Assembly (NCBI RefSeq): GCF_001507595.1
Contig: NZ_LQBQ01000038.1
Location: 62,001-126,000 of the forward strand
Direction: 5' to 3'
Source of the DNA: Ruegeria marisrubri
Lineage (GTDB): Bacteria; Pseudomonadota; Alphaproteobacteria; Rhodobacterales; Rhodobacteraceae
DNA length: 64,000 nucleotides
The translations under genes were made by a program, and so were the position numbers. Positions 28,907 through 39,245 of this stretch are shown in pieces. Numbering within the stretch: the stretch's first letter is position 1; every line of letters starts with the position of its first letter. The notes beneath the pieces were generated by a model. The model searched no databases and was not told where the DNA came from. It saw only the letters and a list, made by a program, of their open reading frames with translations.

Positions 28907-29972
28907 CATGCTCGCCCCCGGCGCGGTGATCGGCATTCTTGGCGGCGGGCAGCTTGGCCGGATGCTCTCGGTCGCTGCCGCGCGCCTCGGGTTCACCACC
29001 CATATCTACGAGCCGGGCGCCAACCCGCCCGCCGGACAGGTGGCCGACCGGGTCACGACCGCGGCCTATGATGACGAGGCGGCGCTCAGGGCTTTTGCCG
29101 ACTCGGTCGACGTGATCACCTATGAGTTCGAGAATATTCCGACCGAGGCACTCGACCTGCTGGAGGCGCACCGCCCGATCCGCCCCGGTCGCGAGGCGCT
29201 GCGCGTCAGCCAGGACCGGCTGACGGAAAAGAGCTTTCTGCGAGATCTGGGCCTGAACACCGCACCGTTTGCCGACGTCACCGATCTGGACAGCCTCAAG
29301 GCCGCGATCGACGCGATCGGCACGCCCGCGATCCTGAAGACCCGCCGGTTCGGCTATGATGGCAAGGGGCAGGCGCGTCTGCGCGCGCCCGAGGATGCCG
29401 AGGCGGCACTGGCCGATATGGCTGGCGCGCCCGCGATCCTCGAGGGTTTCGTGGAATTCAGCCACGAGGTGTCGATCATCGCGGCGCGCGGGCTGGATGG
29501 GCAGGTCGCCTGCTTCGATCCGGGCGAGAACGTGCATCGCGACGGCATCCTGCACACCACCACCGTTCCGGCCCGACTGTCGCCCTCACAACGCACCGAC
29601 GCGGTACTCTTGGCGGCCAACATCCTGAACGCGCTGGACTATGTGGGCGTGATGGGGGTCGAGCTGTTCGTGACGCCGCAGGGGTTGATCGTGAACGAGA
29701 TCGCGCCGCGGGTGCACAACTCGGGCCACTGGACCCAGAATGGCTGTGCCGTCGACCAGTTCGAACAGCACATCCGCGCCGTGGCCGGCTGGCCGCTGGG
29801 TGACGGCCGCCGTCATGTGGATGTGGTGATGGAGAACCTGATCGGCGATGACATGGAGCGGGTGCCCGATCTGGCGCGGCAAAGCGATGTCGCCATTCAC
29901 CTATACGGCAAGGCCGAGGTGAAGGCCGGCCGCAAGATGGGTCATTTCAACCGCATCATCCGCGACCGTTGA
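28899..29972 (+). CDS. purK: 5-(carboxyamino)imidazole ribonucleotide synthase
   Basis: A 357-residue ATP-grasp enzyme that makes N5-CAIR from AIR, bicarbonate and ATP, the substrate of PurE. Motifs are [20 protein letters not shown] at the N-terminus, the [13 protein letters not shown] segment, the ATP-grasp [15 protein letters not shown] near 147 and the late [21 protein letters not shown] 28899 (MSDMLAPG) lies inside the purE 3' end. Repeat copy B follows the stop within 6 bp. Confidence 0.97.
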   Translation: MSDMLAPGAVIGILGGGQLGRMLSVAAARLGFTTHIYEPGANPPAGQVADRVTTAAYDDEAALRAFADSVDVITYEFENIPTEALDLLEAHRPIRPGREALRVSQDRLTEKSFLRDLGLNTAPFADVTDLDSLKAAIDAIGTPAILKTRRFGYDGKGQARLRAPEDAEAALADMAGAPAILEGFVEFSHEVSIIAARGLDGQVACFDPGENVHRDGILHTTTVPARLSPSQRTDAVLLAANILNALDYVGVMGVELFVTPQGLIVNEIAPRVHNSGHWTQNGCAVDQFEQHIRAVAGWPLGDGRRHVDVVMENLIGDDMERVPDLARQSDVAIHLYGKAEVKAGRKMGHFNRIIRDR

Positions 29973-29977
29973 GGGAA

Positions 29978-30029
29978 ATCGCGCCTTTGGCGCGATGCCT
30001 CCGGCGGGAGTATTTGGGAAAAGATGAAG
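29978..30029 (-). repeat. Structured intergenic repeat, copy B
   Basis: Read on the minus strand: a CTTCATCTTTTCCCAAATAC lead continuing TCCCGCCGGAGG, then a perfect 8-bp hairpin ATCGCGCC-AAA-GGCGCGAT (29978-29996). It sits between the convergent purK and phnM-like genes. The lead is nearly identical to copy C while the hairpin stem differs completely. Confidence 0.75.
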
Positions 30030-30033
30030 AGGT

Positions 30034-31182
30034 TCAGCCGATGAGGCGGGCGGCGATGTCTCCCGACATGTAGCTGACCCGCCCTCTGGCCAGCGTGGCG
30101 GCGACCCGATGCGTGGCCGCGTCGAGGATTACCAGGTCGGCGCGTTTGCCCGGCGCAAGTGTGCCGCGGTCCTCTAGTCCCAGAACCCGCGCGGGGCCGT
30201 CCGAGATCAACCTCCAGGCCGAGGCCAGATCCAATACCCCCGTAGCCGCCAGCATCAGCGCCGCGCGGCGCGGGCTGGGATAGTGATAATCCGAGGCCAG
30301 AGCGTCACACAGCCCCATCGCGATCAGGTCGAGGGCGCTGGCGTTACCGTTGTGCGAGCCGCCCCTCACCACGTTCGGCGCGCCCATGATGACGTGATCG
30401 CCCCCGGCTTTTGCCGCTTCGGCCGCCTCGAGGGTCTCGGGAAACTCGGCTATGCGCACGCCGCGATCGCGCCAGACCTGCCGTGTATCCGCTGCAGCGT
30501 CGTCGTGGCTTCCCATTTGCACGCCTTGCCGTGAAAGGCGAGAGCAGAGTTCGTCCAGCGCCTGCGGCACTTCCTCTCTGCGCGCATGCAATTTCTGCAT
30601 CAGGGCCAAGTGCGCCTCGGGGCTACGCCCGGCCTTGAGCGCCTGCCCGGTCAGCCGTGGCGGCTTGCGCCCCTGCGCCAGCCGGTCATGCGGCAGGTGA
30701 TCGTTGAACACGACATAGGAGACACCCCATTCCGCCAGCCGCGCGGGCAAAGCCGCGTGGTCGTCAAGCATATGTGTCTCGAACCGCAGTTGCGGTATCA
30801 GGTCGGTCACCACGTCATCGCGGACGGCGGCGATGGCGTGAAAGACCCTTGCCGCGAACTCGGCGCCGCGAAGCCCCCCTTCCCAGCTATGGAACTGCGC
30901 CAGTACCGCGGTGGTGATGCCGTTCGCGGCCAGTTCGGCCTCGGCGGCCAGAACGCCCTCGTTCATCTGTTTCATCGCGCCACGCCGAGGGGCCAGGTGG
31001 CGTTCGAACCCGTCCCCGTGCAGATCGACGATGCCCGGCAAGAGCATGTAGCCCGAAAGGTCAATCCGCCGACCCGCGGGCTGAGCCACTATGCGACCGC
31101 CCGCAATGGCCAGCTCGGCGCGCGCCAGCCCCTCCCCGGGCAGCAGCACATCGGCACCGCACAATGTCAGTTCCAAACTCAA
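30034..31182 (-). CDS. PhnM-like amidohydrolase (ribose methylphosphonate triphosphate diphosphatase family)
   Basis: A 382-residue metal-dependent hydrolase most like PhnM, which in the C-P lyase pathway releases pyrophosphate from alpha-D-ribose 1-methylphosphonate 5-triphosphate. Features are [20 protein letters not shown] near 50, FNDHLPHDR near 175, [11 protein letters not shown] near 242 and [11 protein letters not shown] near 305. Two family segments differ from what I recall of canonical PhnM (DLHTD, SDYVP). There is no C-P lyase cluster in the window. The start is TTG 31182, with GGAGG seven bases upstream and overlapping the lipase stop. A related but distinct substrate is possible. 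Confidence 0.75.
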   Translation of the reverse strand: MSLELTLCGADVLLPGEGLARAELAIAGGRIVAQPAGRRIDLSGYMLLPGIVDLHGDGFERHLAPRRGAMKQMNEGVLAAEAELAANGITTAVLAQFHSWEGGLRGAEFAARVFHAIAAVRDDVVTDLIPQLRFETHMLDDHAALPARLAEWGVSYVVFNDHLPHDRLAQGRKPPRLTGQALKAGRSPEAHLALMQKLHARREEVPQALDELCSRLSRQGVQMGSHDDAAADTRQVWRDRGVRIAEFPETLEAAEAAKAGGDHVIMGAPNVVRGGSHNGNASALDLIAMGLCDALASDYHYPSPRRAALMLAATGVLDLASAWRLISDGPARVLGLEDRGTLAPGKRADLVILDAATHRVAATLARGRVSYMSGDIAARLIG

Positions 31183-31949
31183 TGCGAGGCCTCCGCTGCA
31201 GGCTGCGCGCAATCGGCCCCGATACAGATCTCGTCGATGGTCTCCATCACGGCATCGAGCCATGTGATATCCGGATCGAAATGGCCCTGTTCGATGAAAT
31301 GCACCGCTTGGGCAACGACCAGCGGATTGTTCATCATGAAGGTGTGGGTCACCGGCAGCACGATGTGATCCGTCATGCCCTCGACCCTGGTCGAGGCGAC
31401 CGAGACCTTGCCGTCATCCGGGCCGTCTATCATCGAGGAAAACAGCAGGTTCAGCGTTTTCTCTCCGGCGATCACCCCAAGCTCGAAATCGACCGGCGGC
31501 AGGCTGCGCGGGATGCTGTCGGGACCGGTGCCCAGAGACAGACCGGCCGGACCGTTCAAGAGGCCGAAGACCTCCCAGTCCCCCAGCTCGTCAACCAGTT
31601 CGCTGCCCTGGTTCGGAGGCCCCAGCATGACGACACGGCCAAGGTTTTCGGGCTTTTCATCCTTCAGCCAATAGCGGATCAGGATCCCGCCCATCGAATG
31701 CGCGACGAAATGGGTTACCTGCTGGCCGCATTCGGCCATGGCGGCCGGCAGGGTCTGCTTGGCCAGTTCCGGGACCGGCAGATCGGTCGAGGGATAGCCC
31801 GGCCGGACGACATCATATCCGCGCAGCGTCAGAAGCTGCTCCATCACCGCAAAAGACGACTCGGTTCGCGCAAGCCCGTGCAGCAGGACGACACAATCCG
31901 CCCGCGCGGCGGCGGGCCAGAGAAGGAGAAATGCTAACAGAAGACGCAT
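31179..31949 (-). CDS. Secreted alpha/beta hydrolase (lipase/esterase-like)
   Basis: A 256-residue alpha/beta hydrolase with a signal peptide ([17 protein letters not shown]), so it is likely periplasmic or secreted. The fold is shown by [15 protein letters not shown] after the signal, the nucleophile elbow [13 protein letters not shown] near 92 and a C-terminal [10 protein letters not shown] carrying the probable catalytic His. It resembles PGAP1/lipase-type acyl hydrolases. The substrate is unknown. ATG 31949 begins the signal peptide; codons further upstream overlap the DMT gene and are not hydrolase-like. Its stop is coupled to the TTG start of the PhnM-like gene. Confidence 0.85.
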   Translation of the reverse strand: MRLLLAFLLLWPAAARADCVVLLHGLARTESSFAVMEQLLTLRGYDVVRPGYPSTDLPVPELAKQTLPAAMAECGQQVTHFVAHSMGGILIRYWLKDEKPENLGRVVMLGPPNQGSELVDELGDWEVFGLLNGPAGLSLGTGPDSIPRSLPPVDFELGVIAGEKTLNLLFSSMIDGPDDGKVSVASTRVEGMTDHIVLPVTHTFMMNNPLVVAQAVHFIEQGHFDPDITWLDAVMETIDEICIGADCAQPAAEASH

Positions 31950-31987
31950 GACAGCCAGATAAGCCCAAATGGCGGACAGGGAAAGGC

Positions 31988-32830
31988 TCAGTTGGCACGG
32001 CGTCGGGTGACGGCAAGCGCGATCCCGCCCAGAACCACCACGGTTCCGGACAGCAGCTGCCAGCCAGCCGTCTCGCCAAGCAGAACAATTCCGCCCGCTA
32101 TGGCGATGACGGGCACGCTCAGTTGCACTGTGGCCGCCACCGAAGGGGAAAGCTGCGGCAAGACCCGGTACCAGAGCGCATAGCCCAGGCCCGAAGTCAC
32201 CGCACCGGACAGGATCGCCAGCCCGTATCCCGACAAGGACATGCCCCAACCGCCCCCAAGGGCCAGAATGGCCGCACCGGTGACCGGCAAGGCCACCGTG
32301 AAGTTCGCTCCTGTCGCCGCCAGCGCGTCGGGCTCGGTGCGCCCTGCCAGCGTGTAGGCAGCCCAGCCGAGCCCGGCCAGCGCCATCAGAGCAGCGCCAC
32401 CCGGATCTACCCGCAGATCGCCCGCAGGCCAGAGGATATAGGCCAATCCAGCAAACGCGATTGCCGCCCCAAGGGCCTGCCGCGGCAGTGGCCGAATACC
32501 GGTCACGGAGGAGACACTGAACATGGTGATCTGCACGACACCGAACAGAATCAGCGCACCAAGCCCCGCGTCCAGCGTCAGGTAAGCGGTCGAGAAACCG
32601 AACATATAGAGCGACAAGGCCCCCGCCCCCACCAGCCTGCGCCGTGACGCCAGAGGCAGCGCTCCGCCGCGCAGGGCCACCAGCGCGGCCAGAGTCACGG
32701 CCCCGGCCATGACGCGGACAACGGCAAAGCCTCCTGGCTCGGCAGCACCGCTCTCGACGGCCAGCCGGTTCAGGATCGAATTGGCCGCAAAGGCGATCAT
32801 CGTCAGAGCGGTGAGCAGGAACAGTCTCAT
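31988..32830 (-). CDS. DMT (EamA) family transporter
   Basis: A 280-residue membrane protein with ten hydrophobic helices in two EamA repeats. It begins [20 protein letters not shown], and the second half shows [20 protein letters not shown] and [20 protein letters not shown], typical of drug/metabolite exporters. The cargo is unknown. ATG 32830 is chosen; a GTG at 32863 would add a charged leader. It is the upstream member of the DMT-lipase-PhnM string on the minus strand, 38 bp from the lipase. Confidence 0.87.
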   Translation of the reverse strand: MRLFLLTALTMIAFAANSILNRLAVESGAAEPGGFAVVRVMAGAVTLAALVALRGGALPLASRRRLVGAGALSLYMFGFSTAYLTLDAGLGALILFGVVQITMFSVSSVTGIRPLPRQALGAAIAFAGLAYILWPAGDLRVDPGGAALMALAGLGWAAYTLAGRTEPDALAATGANFTVALPVTGAAILALGGGWGMSLSGYGLAILSGAVTSGLGYALWYRVLPQLSPSVAATVQLSVPVIAIAGGIVLLGETAGWQLLSGTVVVLGGIALAVTRRRAN

Positions 32831-32903
32831 GCGTAAGGCATAACGTTTCCGCCGCTCCGACACACGCTTATTCGCTGAGGGCCGCGTGCAATTCCCTCAC
32901 ACA

Positions 32904-32956
32904 CTTCATCTTTTCCCAAAATACTCCCGCCGGAGGCATGCCTGCAAAGCAGGCAT
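32904..32956 (+). repeat. Structured intergenic repeat, copy C
   Basis: A CTTCATCTTTTCCCAAAATA lead continuing CTCCCGCCGGAGGC, then a perfect 8-bp hairpin ATGCCTGC-AAA-GCAGGCAT (32938-32956). It sits between the DMT gene and groL and is in inverted orientation to copy B. Confidence 0.75.
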
Positions 32957-32985
32957 ACAAAAAAGGGGCGCACAAGGCGCCCCTT
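32957..32985 (-). terminator. Rho-independent terminator of groESL
   Basis: A 7-bp perfect stem, GGGGCGC (32965-32971) with GCGCCCC (32977-32983); on the minus strand it is followed by a run of six T (32964-32959). It lies 25 bp past the groL stop. Confidence 0.88.
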
Positions 32986-33007
32986 TCCTTCAAGCCTTGA
33001 AGGCAGC

Positions 33008-34696
<1,689 letters not shown>

Positions 34697-34713
34697 TCAG
34701 AGAAGCGCGCGGC

Positions 34714-35001
34714 TTACTCGATGATCCCCATGATGTCGCTTTCCTTCATCATCAGCAGTTCTTCGCCGTCGATGGTGACTTCGGTGCCCGACCACTTGCC
34801 GAACAGGATCTTGTCACCCGGCTTGACAGCCATCTCGATCAACTCACCACTATCCTTGCGTGCACCTTCGCCGCAGGCCACGACAACACCCTCGCTGGGT
34901 TTTTCCTTGGCGCTATCGGGAATGATCAGTCCGCCTGCGGTTTTCTCTTCGCTTTCCACGCGGCGAACCAGCACACGGTCATGAAGCGGTTTCAATGCCA
35001 T
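34714..35001 (-). CDS. groS: Co-chaperonin GroES
   Basis: A 95-residue lid protein of the GroEL chamber. [20 protein letters not shown] at the N-terminus, the mobile loop [16 protein letters not shown] and [20 protein letters not shown] are classic. It is the first gene of groESL, with 62 bp to groL. The CIRCE operator and a sigma-70-type promoter lie just upstream, indicating HrcA repression that is lifted by heat. Confidence 0.99.
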   Translation of the reverse strand: MALKPLHDRVLVRRVESEEKTAGGLIIPDSAKEKPSEGVVVACGEGARKDSGELIEMAVKPGDKILFGKWSGTEVTIDGEELLMMKESDIMGIIE

Positions 35002-35060
35002 CTTTGCAGCTCCTTGGGCTCAAAGGTTGTTTTTCCTCCCCCCGCTCCTTGGCGGGAGCA

Positions 35061-35087
35061 TTAGCACTCACCCGAAGAGAGTGCTAA
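35061..35087. promoter_or_regulatory. CIRCE operator (HrcA binding site)
   Basis: TTAGCACTC (35061-35069), 9 bp and GAGTGCTAA (35079-35087) make a perfect match to the CIRCE consensus. It sits in the groES leader, 60 bp before the ATG. hrcA is not in the window. Confidence 0.97.
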
Positions 35088-35095
35088 CGCAGGCA

Positions 35096-35124
35096 TAGCT
35101 AGGAGGGAAGAAAGGACGAGTCAA
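35096..35124 (-). promoter_or_regulatory. groESL promoter
   Basis: On the minus strand TTGACT (35119-35124), a 17-bp spacer and TAGCTA (35096-35101) lie just upstream of CIRCE. The -35 is good; the -10 is poor. I see no RpoH-type promoter here, unlike hsp20. Confidence 0.45.
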
Positions 35125-35264
35125 CAAGTCGGGGCTGAATTTTTTTCACCGGCAACGGAAAACCTCCGCAACGGCACGATTTACACCGGTCAGTCGGCAG
35201 ATAGAGTGACGGCCAAAGCCGATCAAGCGCGGCCAGAACAATACTCGCCCGGGGAGTTCCAACC

Positions 35265-36164
35265 ATGCAGATAGAAGCGAACGGCATCAAACTGGAAGTG
35301 GAAGAACACGGCCCGCGCGATGGTGTTCCACTGATCCTGATCCGGGGGCAGGGCAGTCAGCTTGTGCATTGGCCGAATGCCCTGATCGAGGGTTTCGCCG
35401 GGGCCGGATTCCGCACCATCCTTTTCGACAACCGCGATGTCGGCCTGTCGCAACGCTGCCCCTCGGACGGTGTCCCGGGAAATGCGGATGCGATCTTGGA
35501 ACTGGTCCGCGCAGGTGGCGAATTGCCGGCGCTCTATGGCATCATGGACATGGCAGAGGATGTGATTGGCCTGATGGACGCGTTGAGGATCGAACGCGCG
35601 CATGTCCTTGGCATCTCGATGGGCGGCGCCATCCTTCAGCAGATCTGCATCGACCATCCGAACCGGTTGCTGTCCGCCACCATCGTGATGACCGCCTGCC
35701 GCCCCTTTGAAGAAGTCGCCGGCGGTGACCCGGCGGCGCGGCTGGCCATGATCGAGAACCTGCTGGTGCGCCCCCGATCTTTGCAGAAATATTCGGACGA
35801 GCAGGTTGCGGAACATGCGAAATGGGGCAGCCCCGGCTACCCGATGCCCGAGGCCGAAATCCGGGCAATGGCAGAGCGCGCCTACGCTCGCGGCGTGGAT
35901 GACGAGGGTATGAATCGCCAAGTCCTGGCGGTATCCAAGGCCCCGGACCGGCGTCCGGCGCTGCGCAAGGTGTCCCTTCCCTGTCTGGTGATCCACGGCT
36001 CGGACGACAAGCTGTTGCCGCCTCAACTGGGCCGAGAGATTGCAGCCCACATCCCCGAGAGCGAATTCCACGAGGTCGAAGGGATGGGGCACATCATCAC
36101 GCCCGCCTTGTCACCGGTCATCGTCGAGACGGTCAGCGACTTCATCAACCGCCGTGCTGCCTGA
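35265..36164 (+). CDS. Alpha/beta hydrolase
   Basis: A 299-residue cytoplasmic alpha/beta hydrolase. The nucleophile elbow is VLGISMGGAILQQICIDHP near 116, the acid probably Asp in VIHGSDDKLLPP near 248, and the His in VEGMGHIITPALSP near 276. The N-terminal QIEANGIKLEVEEHGPRDGV and IRGQGSQL (oxyanion hole) place it near the esterase/aclacinomycin-methylesterase-like branch. The substrate is unknown. Its last 54 bp overlap the convergent DUF2161 gene. Confidence 0.88.
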   Translation: MQIEANGIKLEVEEHGPRDGVPLILIRGQGSQLVHWPNALIEGFAGAGFRTILFDNRDVGLSQRCPSDGVPGNADAILELVRAGGELPALYGIMDMAEDVIGLMDALRIERAHVLGISMGGAILQQICIDHPNRLLSATIVMTACRPFEEVAGGDPAARLAMIENLLVRPRSLQKYSDEQVAEHAKWGSPGYPMPEAEIRAMAERAYARGVDDEGMNRQVLAVSKAPDRRPALRKVSLPCLVIHGSDDKLLPPQLGREIAAHIPESEFHEVEGMGHIITPALSPVIVETVSDFINRRAA

Positions 36165-36854
36165 CGGCGCGGCCGCTGTCGCGGGCTCGTCGTCCCAGCT
36201 GTAGGCCCAGTGTTTCAGGCCTTCGCTGCCCGCCTCGGTCAGCCGGTAGATGCCCGTGGCCGGCCGCTCGAACCAGCCATAGTGATTGTCCCGCATCAGC
36301 CGCGTGGCCTCGGCCACGCCCGTGGCCTTGGCGACATCCGCCCCCTTGGTCGGCCCGTTGCGCGCCAGGAAAGCGGCGCAGCGCAGCGCGTCCTGCCGAT
36401 AGGCCGTCACGATTCCGTGCCGCGTAGCCCCACCCGAGTTCGGATCACCCTGCAACCGGTCGAACTCGCGCAGCAGCCGCGCGGCTTTCCGGGGCGACCT
36501 GCGCGGGGCAAACGGCCCCGGATCGCAATGCACCTCGACCCGCCCGTCCGGCCGGACGGTGATCAAACCCAGGCCCAGCCTCCGGCACAGAGCCAGATTG
36601 TCGCGCAAGGCCCGCCGCGCCGTCCTGCCCCTTGGTCTGGCCACGGCGACATAAACCCGGTCGGTGATCCTCAGACGCGCGATTGCCTGATGGAAAAGCG
36701 CCAGCGAAAACCTCAGTTTCAGCTCGACGATGACGGGGGGTTCCCCTTCCCGCATGGCGACGACATCGGCGGCCCCCACCTCACCCTTCACCGAATATCC
36801 CTGCCTTTCCAGCAACGTCTTGATCGGGGGGTACAGATCCTGCTCGCGTTCCAT
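36111..36854 (-). CDS. DUF2161 domain protein with PD-(D/E)XK-like core
   Basis: A 247-residue protein of the DUF2161 family, sometimes labelled a phosphodiesterase. The N-terminal 80 residues read like a restriction-endonuclease fold: LYPPIKTLLERQGYSVKGEV with Glu, then GAADVVAMREGEPPVIVELK giving the D...E-x-K pattern, and FHQAIARLRITDRVYVAV. The C-terminal half looks like a winged helix (NGPTKGADVAKATGVAEATR, LMRDNHYGWFERPATGIYRL). Nuclease activity is inferred, not established. It is convergent with and overlaps the hydrolase gene. Confidence 0.8.
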   Translation of the reverse strand: MEREQDLYPPIKTLLERQGYSVKGEVGAADVVAMREGEPPVIVELKLRFSLALFHQAIARLRITDRVYVAVARPRGRTARRALRDNLALCRRLGLGLITVRPDGRVEVHCDPGPFAPRRSPRKAARLLREFDRLQGDPNSGGATRHGIVTAYRQDALRCAAFLARNGPTKGADVAKATGVAEATRLMRDNHYGWFERPATGIYRLTEAGSEGLKHWAYSWDDEPATAAAPSGSTAVDEVADRLDDDR

Positions 36855-36992
36855 TGCAACATGCTACGCACAATTCGGCAATCTGCACAAATTGCGTTTG
36901 CGGGCGGCACGCGCCCGCGCAACTATGAGGCGGGCCGCAGAAAAAGCCCGGCCCGCACCGATATTCGACAAGATCAAACCTGGATTTGAAAC

Positions 36993-37976
36993 ATGCGACT
37001 GGTTCTCGGAATTCTCCTGTTCTTCCTGCTTCCCCTGCAAGCCATCGCCGCCTGCGAGGGCCGGGATCTTCGGCAGGACCTGACACCAGAGGAGCGGGCC
37101 GAGCTGGACGCGGCCCTGGCCGACATTCCATTTGCCGAAGGCAACCACTGGGTTGCCAGGAAAGGCAGCACGACGCTGCATCTGGTCGGAACCCTGCACA
37201 CCAACGATCCGCGCATGGACGCGGTGGTCGAGCGGCTGGTCCCCATCCTTTCCGAAGCCGACAACTTCTATTTCGAAATAACCCAAGAGGACATGAAGGA
37301 CTTCGAGCAGAGCCTCGCAAAGGATTTCAGCCAGGTTCTGATCACCTCCGGCCCGACACTGATCGACCTGATCGACGAAGAAAGCTGGCAGACGATCTCG
37401 GCTTTACTCGCAGAGCGGGGCATCCCCAGCTGGGTGGCGGCCAAGATGCAACCCTGGTTTCTGAACATGATCCTTGGCATCCCGCCATGCCTGATGGGCC
37501 AGCCGGACGCGGATTACGGCATGGACAAGCGCCTGTCGGAACTGGCCGAACAACACGGCATCCCGAGGCATTCTCTGGAAACGATTGAAGAGCTGATGGC
37601 CCTGTTCAACACCCACCCGATCGAACAGCAGGCCCAGTCGGTGGTGCACCTCGCCGATGCGCTGGATGCCGGAGAAGACCAGTTGGCAACGATGGCCAAC
37701 GCCTACTTGGAGGAAAAACACGCCGAGATCCTCCAGTTCGCGCGCCTGCAGGGGAATGCGGATTCCGACCTGTCCGATGGCGAGTTCGACGCAGAATGGG
37801 CTGGCTTCGAGGAGCAACTTCTGGTCCAGCGCAACGAGAACTGGCTGCGACATATCCTGGCCATTCGCGATGAAACTGCCGTGATTGCCGTCGGAGCAGG
37901 CCATCTGGGCGGCGAACACGGGCTGCTCAACCGCTTGCAACAAGAGGGATACACGCTGGAGCGGGCCGAATTCTGA
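36993..37976 (+). CDS. TraB/GumN family protein
   Basis: A 327-residue protein with a signal peptide (MRLVLGILLFFLLPLQAIAA) and a TraB/GumN domain: TLHLVGTLHTNDPRMDAVVE near 58, ADNFYFEITQED near 88, and the terminal VIAVGAGHLGGEHGLLNRLQ near 295. The paired GxH and Glu motifs recall metalloprotease-like TIKI/TraB folds, so a periplasmic metal-dependent hydrolase is plausible but unproven. A Cys follows the signal peptide (AACEG). This is not a clear lipobox. Confidence 0.85.
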   Translation: MRLVLGILLFFLLPLQAIAACEGRDLRQDLTPEERAELDAALADIPFAEGNHWVARKGSTTLHLVGTLHTNDPRMDAVVERLVPILSEADNFYFEITQEDMKDFEQSLAKDFSQVLITSGPTLIDLIDEESWQTISALLAERGIPSWVAAKMQPWFLNMILGIPPCLMGQPDADYGMDKRLSELAEQHGIPRHSLETIEELMALFNTHPIEQQAQSVVHLADALDAGEDQLATMANAYLEEKHAEILQFARLQGNADSDLSDGEFDAEWAGFEEQLLVQRNENWLRHILAIRDETAVIAVGAGHLGGEHGLLNRLQQEGYTLERAEF

Positions 37977-38026
37977 CCCGCCAGCCCCTGCAGTCAGACC
38001 ATCCGTCGCATGCCACCCACTGCCGG

Positions 38027-38055
38027 GTGACAAGCGGTTCGTGCCGCCCTATAAG
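38027..38055 (+). promoter_or_regulatory. Sigma-70-type promoter of ppaC
   Basis: GTGACA (38027-38032), a 17-bp spacer and TATAAG (38050-38055) lie 32 bp before the ppaC ATG. Confidence 0.6.
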
Positions 38056-38087
38056 GCGCGCAAATTTCAATCCTGCAGGACGCTGAC

Positions 38088-39008
38088 ATGACCACGCAAG
38101 TTTTTGGCCACAAATCCCCCGACACCGACTCCACCGGCTCGCCGATCCTCTGGGCCTGGTATCTGAACGAGGTTCAGGGTGTGGATGCCACCCCGGTATT
38201 GCTGGGCGAGCCCAACACCGAGGCCGCATTCATGCTGAAACGCTGGGGCCTGGAGAAGCCCGCGATCATCGAGGATGTCGAAGACGACGCCCCGGTCGTG
38301 ATCGTCGACACCAACAACCCCGCCGAACTGCCTGCCAACATCAACAATGCCGACATCCGCGCCATCATCGACCACCACAAGCTGGTCGGCGGGCTGGAAA
38401 CCAAGGGGCCGATCGACATCACCGTGCGCCCGCTGGCCTGCACCGCGACCATCATGTACGACCTGATGGGCGACGACGCCGCCAAGATGCCCGAGGCGAT
38501 CAAGGGCGCGGCACTGACCTGCATCCTGTCGGACACGCTGGAGTTCCGCTCGCCCACCACCACCGCGCATGACCGCGAAGTGGCCGAGAAGCTGGCCGCC
38601 GAACTGGGCCTGGACATCCCCGGCTACGCCGCCGAGATGTTCGCCGCCAAGTCGGATGTTTCGTCCTTCTCGGACGCCGAACTCATCCGCATGGACAGCA
38701 AGGAGTACGAGGTCGATGGCACCAAGTTCCGCGTTTCGGTTCTGGAGACCACCGCGCCGGGCGTCGTACTGGACCGCAAGGCCAGCCTGACCGATGCGAT
38801 GGTCGAAGTGGCCAAGGAAGACGGCGTCGATCAGGTTCTGCTCTTCGTCGTCGATATCCTGAACGAGGAAGCCACACTGCTGGTGCCCAATGACCTGGTC
38901 AAGACTGTCGCCGAAAAGAGCTTTGGCGCCACGGTCGAAGGCGACACGGTGGTCCTGCCCGGCATCATGAGCCGCAAGAAACAGATCATTCCGAACCTCA
39001 AGGTATGA
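38088..39008 (+). CDS. ppaC: Manganese-dependent inorganic pyrophosphatase (family II)
   Basis: A 306-residue DHH-superfamily pyrophosphatase that hydrolyses PPi and drives biosynthetic reactions forward. The metal ligands are visible in VFGHKSPDTDSTGSP near 5-18, VIVDTNNP near 70 and AIIDHHKLVGG near 92. The DHHA2 C-terminal domain ends with the PGIMSRKKQIIPNL signature near 292 (substrate Arg-Lys-Lys). There are no CBS inserts. It has its own promoter and terminator, so it is monocistronic. Confidence 0.97.
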   Translation: MTTQVFGHKSPDTDSTGSPILWAWYLNEVQGVDATPVLLGEPNTEAAFMLKRWGLEKPAIIEDVEDDAPVVIVDTNNPAELPANINNADIRAIIDHHKLVGGLETKGPIDITVRPLACTATIMYDLMGDDAAKMPEAIKGAALTCILSDTLEFRSPTTTAHDREVAEKLAAELGLDIPGYAAEMFAAKSDVSSFSDAELIRMDSKEYEVDGTKFRVSVLETTAPGVVLDRKASLTDAMVEVAKEDGVDQVLLFVVDILNEEATLLVPNDLVKTVAEKSFGATVEGDTVVLPGIMSRKKQIIPNLKV

Positions 39009-39030
39009 TCTGACCTGACTTGAAACGAGA

Positions 39031-39056
39031 GGCGCCCGGCTCGGGCGCCTTATTAT
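39031..39056 (+). terminator. Rho-independent terminator after ppaC
   Basis: An 8-bp perfect stem, GGCGCCCG (39031-39038) with CGGGCGCC (39042-39049), a 3-nt loop and a TTATTATT tail lie 22 bp past the stop. Confidence 0.88.
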
Positions 39057-39057
39057 T

Positions 39058-39102
39058 GCGAGGCTCTGCCTCGCGCTCCGGGATATTTGGAGCCAGATGA
39101 AG
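39058..39102 (-). repeat. Structured intergenic repeat, copy D1
   Basis: Read on the minus strand: CTTCATCTGGCTCCAAATAT continuing CCCGGAGC, then a 7-bp hairpin GCGAGGC-AGA-GCCTCGC (39058-39074). Together with D2 it forms a 63-bp inverted repeat (39078-39140, 22 of 24 arm positions paired, 15-nt centre). Confidence 0.7.
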
Positions 39103-39111
39103 CATGAGGGT

Positions 39112-39176
39112 CTTCATTCATCTGGCCGCAAATATCCCGGGGGAGGCGCCCGCAGGGCGGCGGGGGCAGAGCCCCC
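39112..39176 (+). repeat. Structured intergenic repeat, copy D2
   Basis: CTTCATTCATCTGGCCGCAA continuing ATATCCCGGGGGAGG, then hairpin CGCCC-GCA-GGGCG (39147-39159) and a second hairpin GGGGGC-AGA-GCCCCC (39162-39176). The second hairpin matches that of copy A (GGGGGC-AGC-GCCCCC) except in the loop. Confidence 0.7.
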
Positions 39177-39245
39177 TCTGGCAAAACGCTTCAAGCTCTG
39201 CCATAGCCTTAGTTGCTCAGCAGCCGCTCCCACAATGAGGCCCTC

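Noticed and set aside
30034..31182. C-P lyase (phosphonate) operon
   Set aside because: Only the PhnM-like gene is present; no phnG-L or transporter genes nearby.
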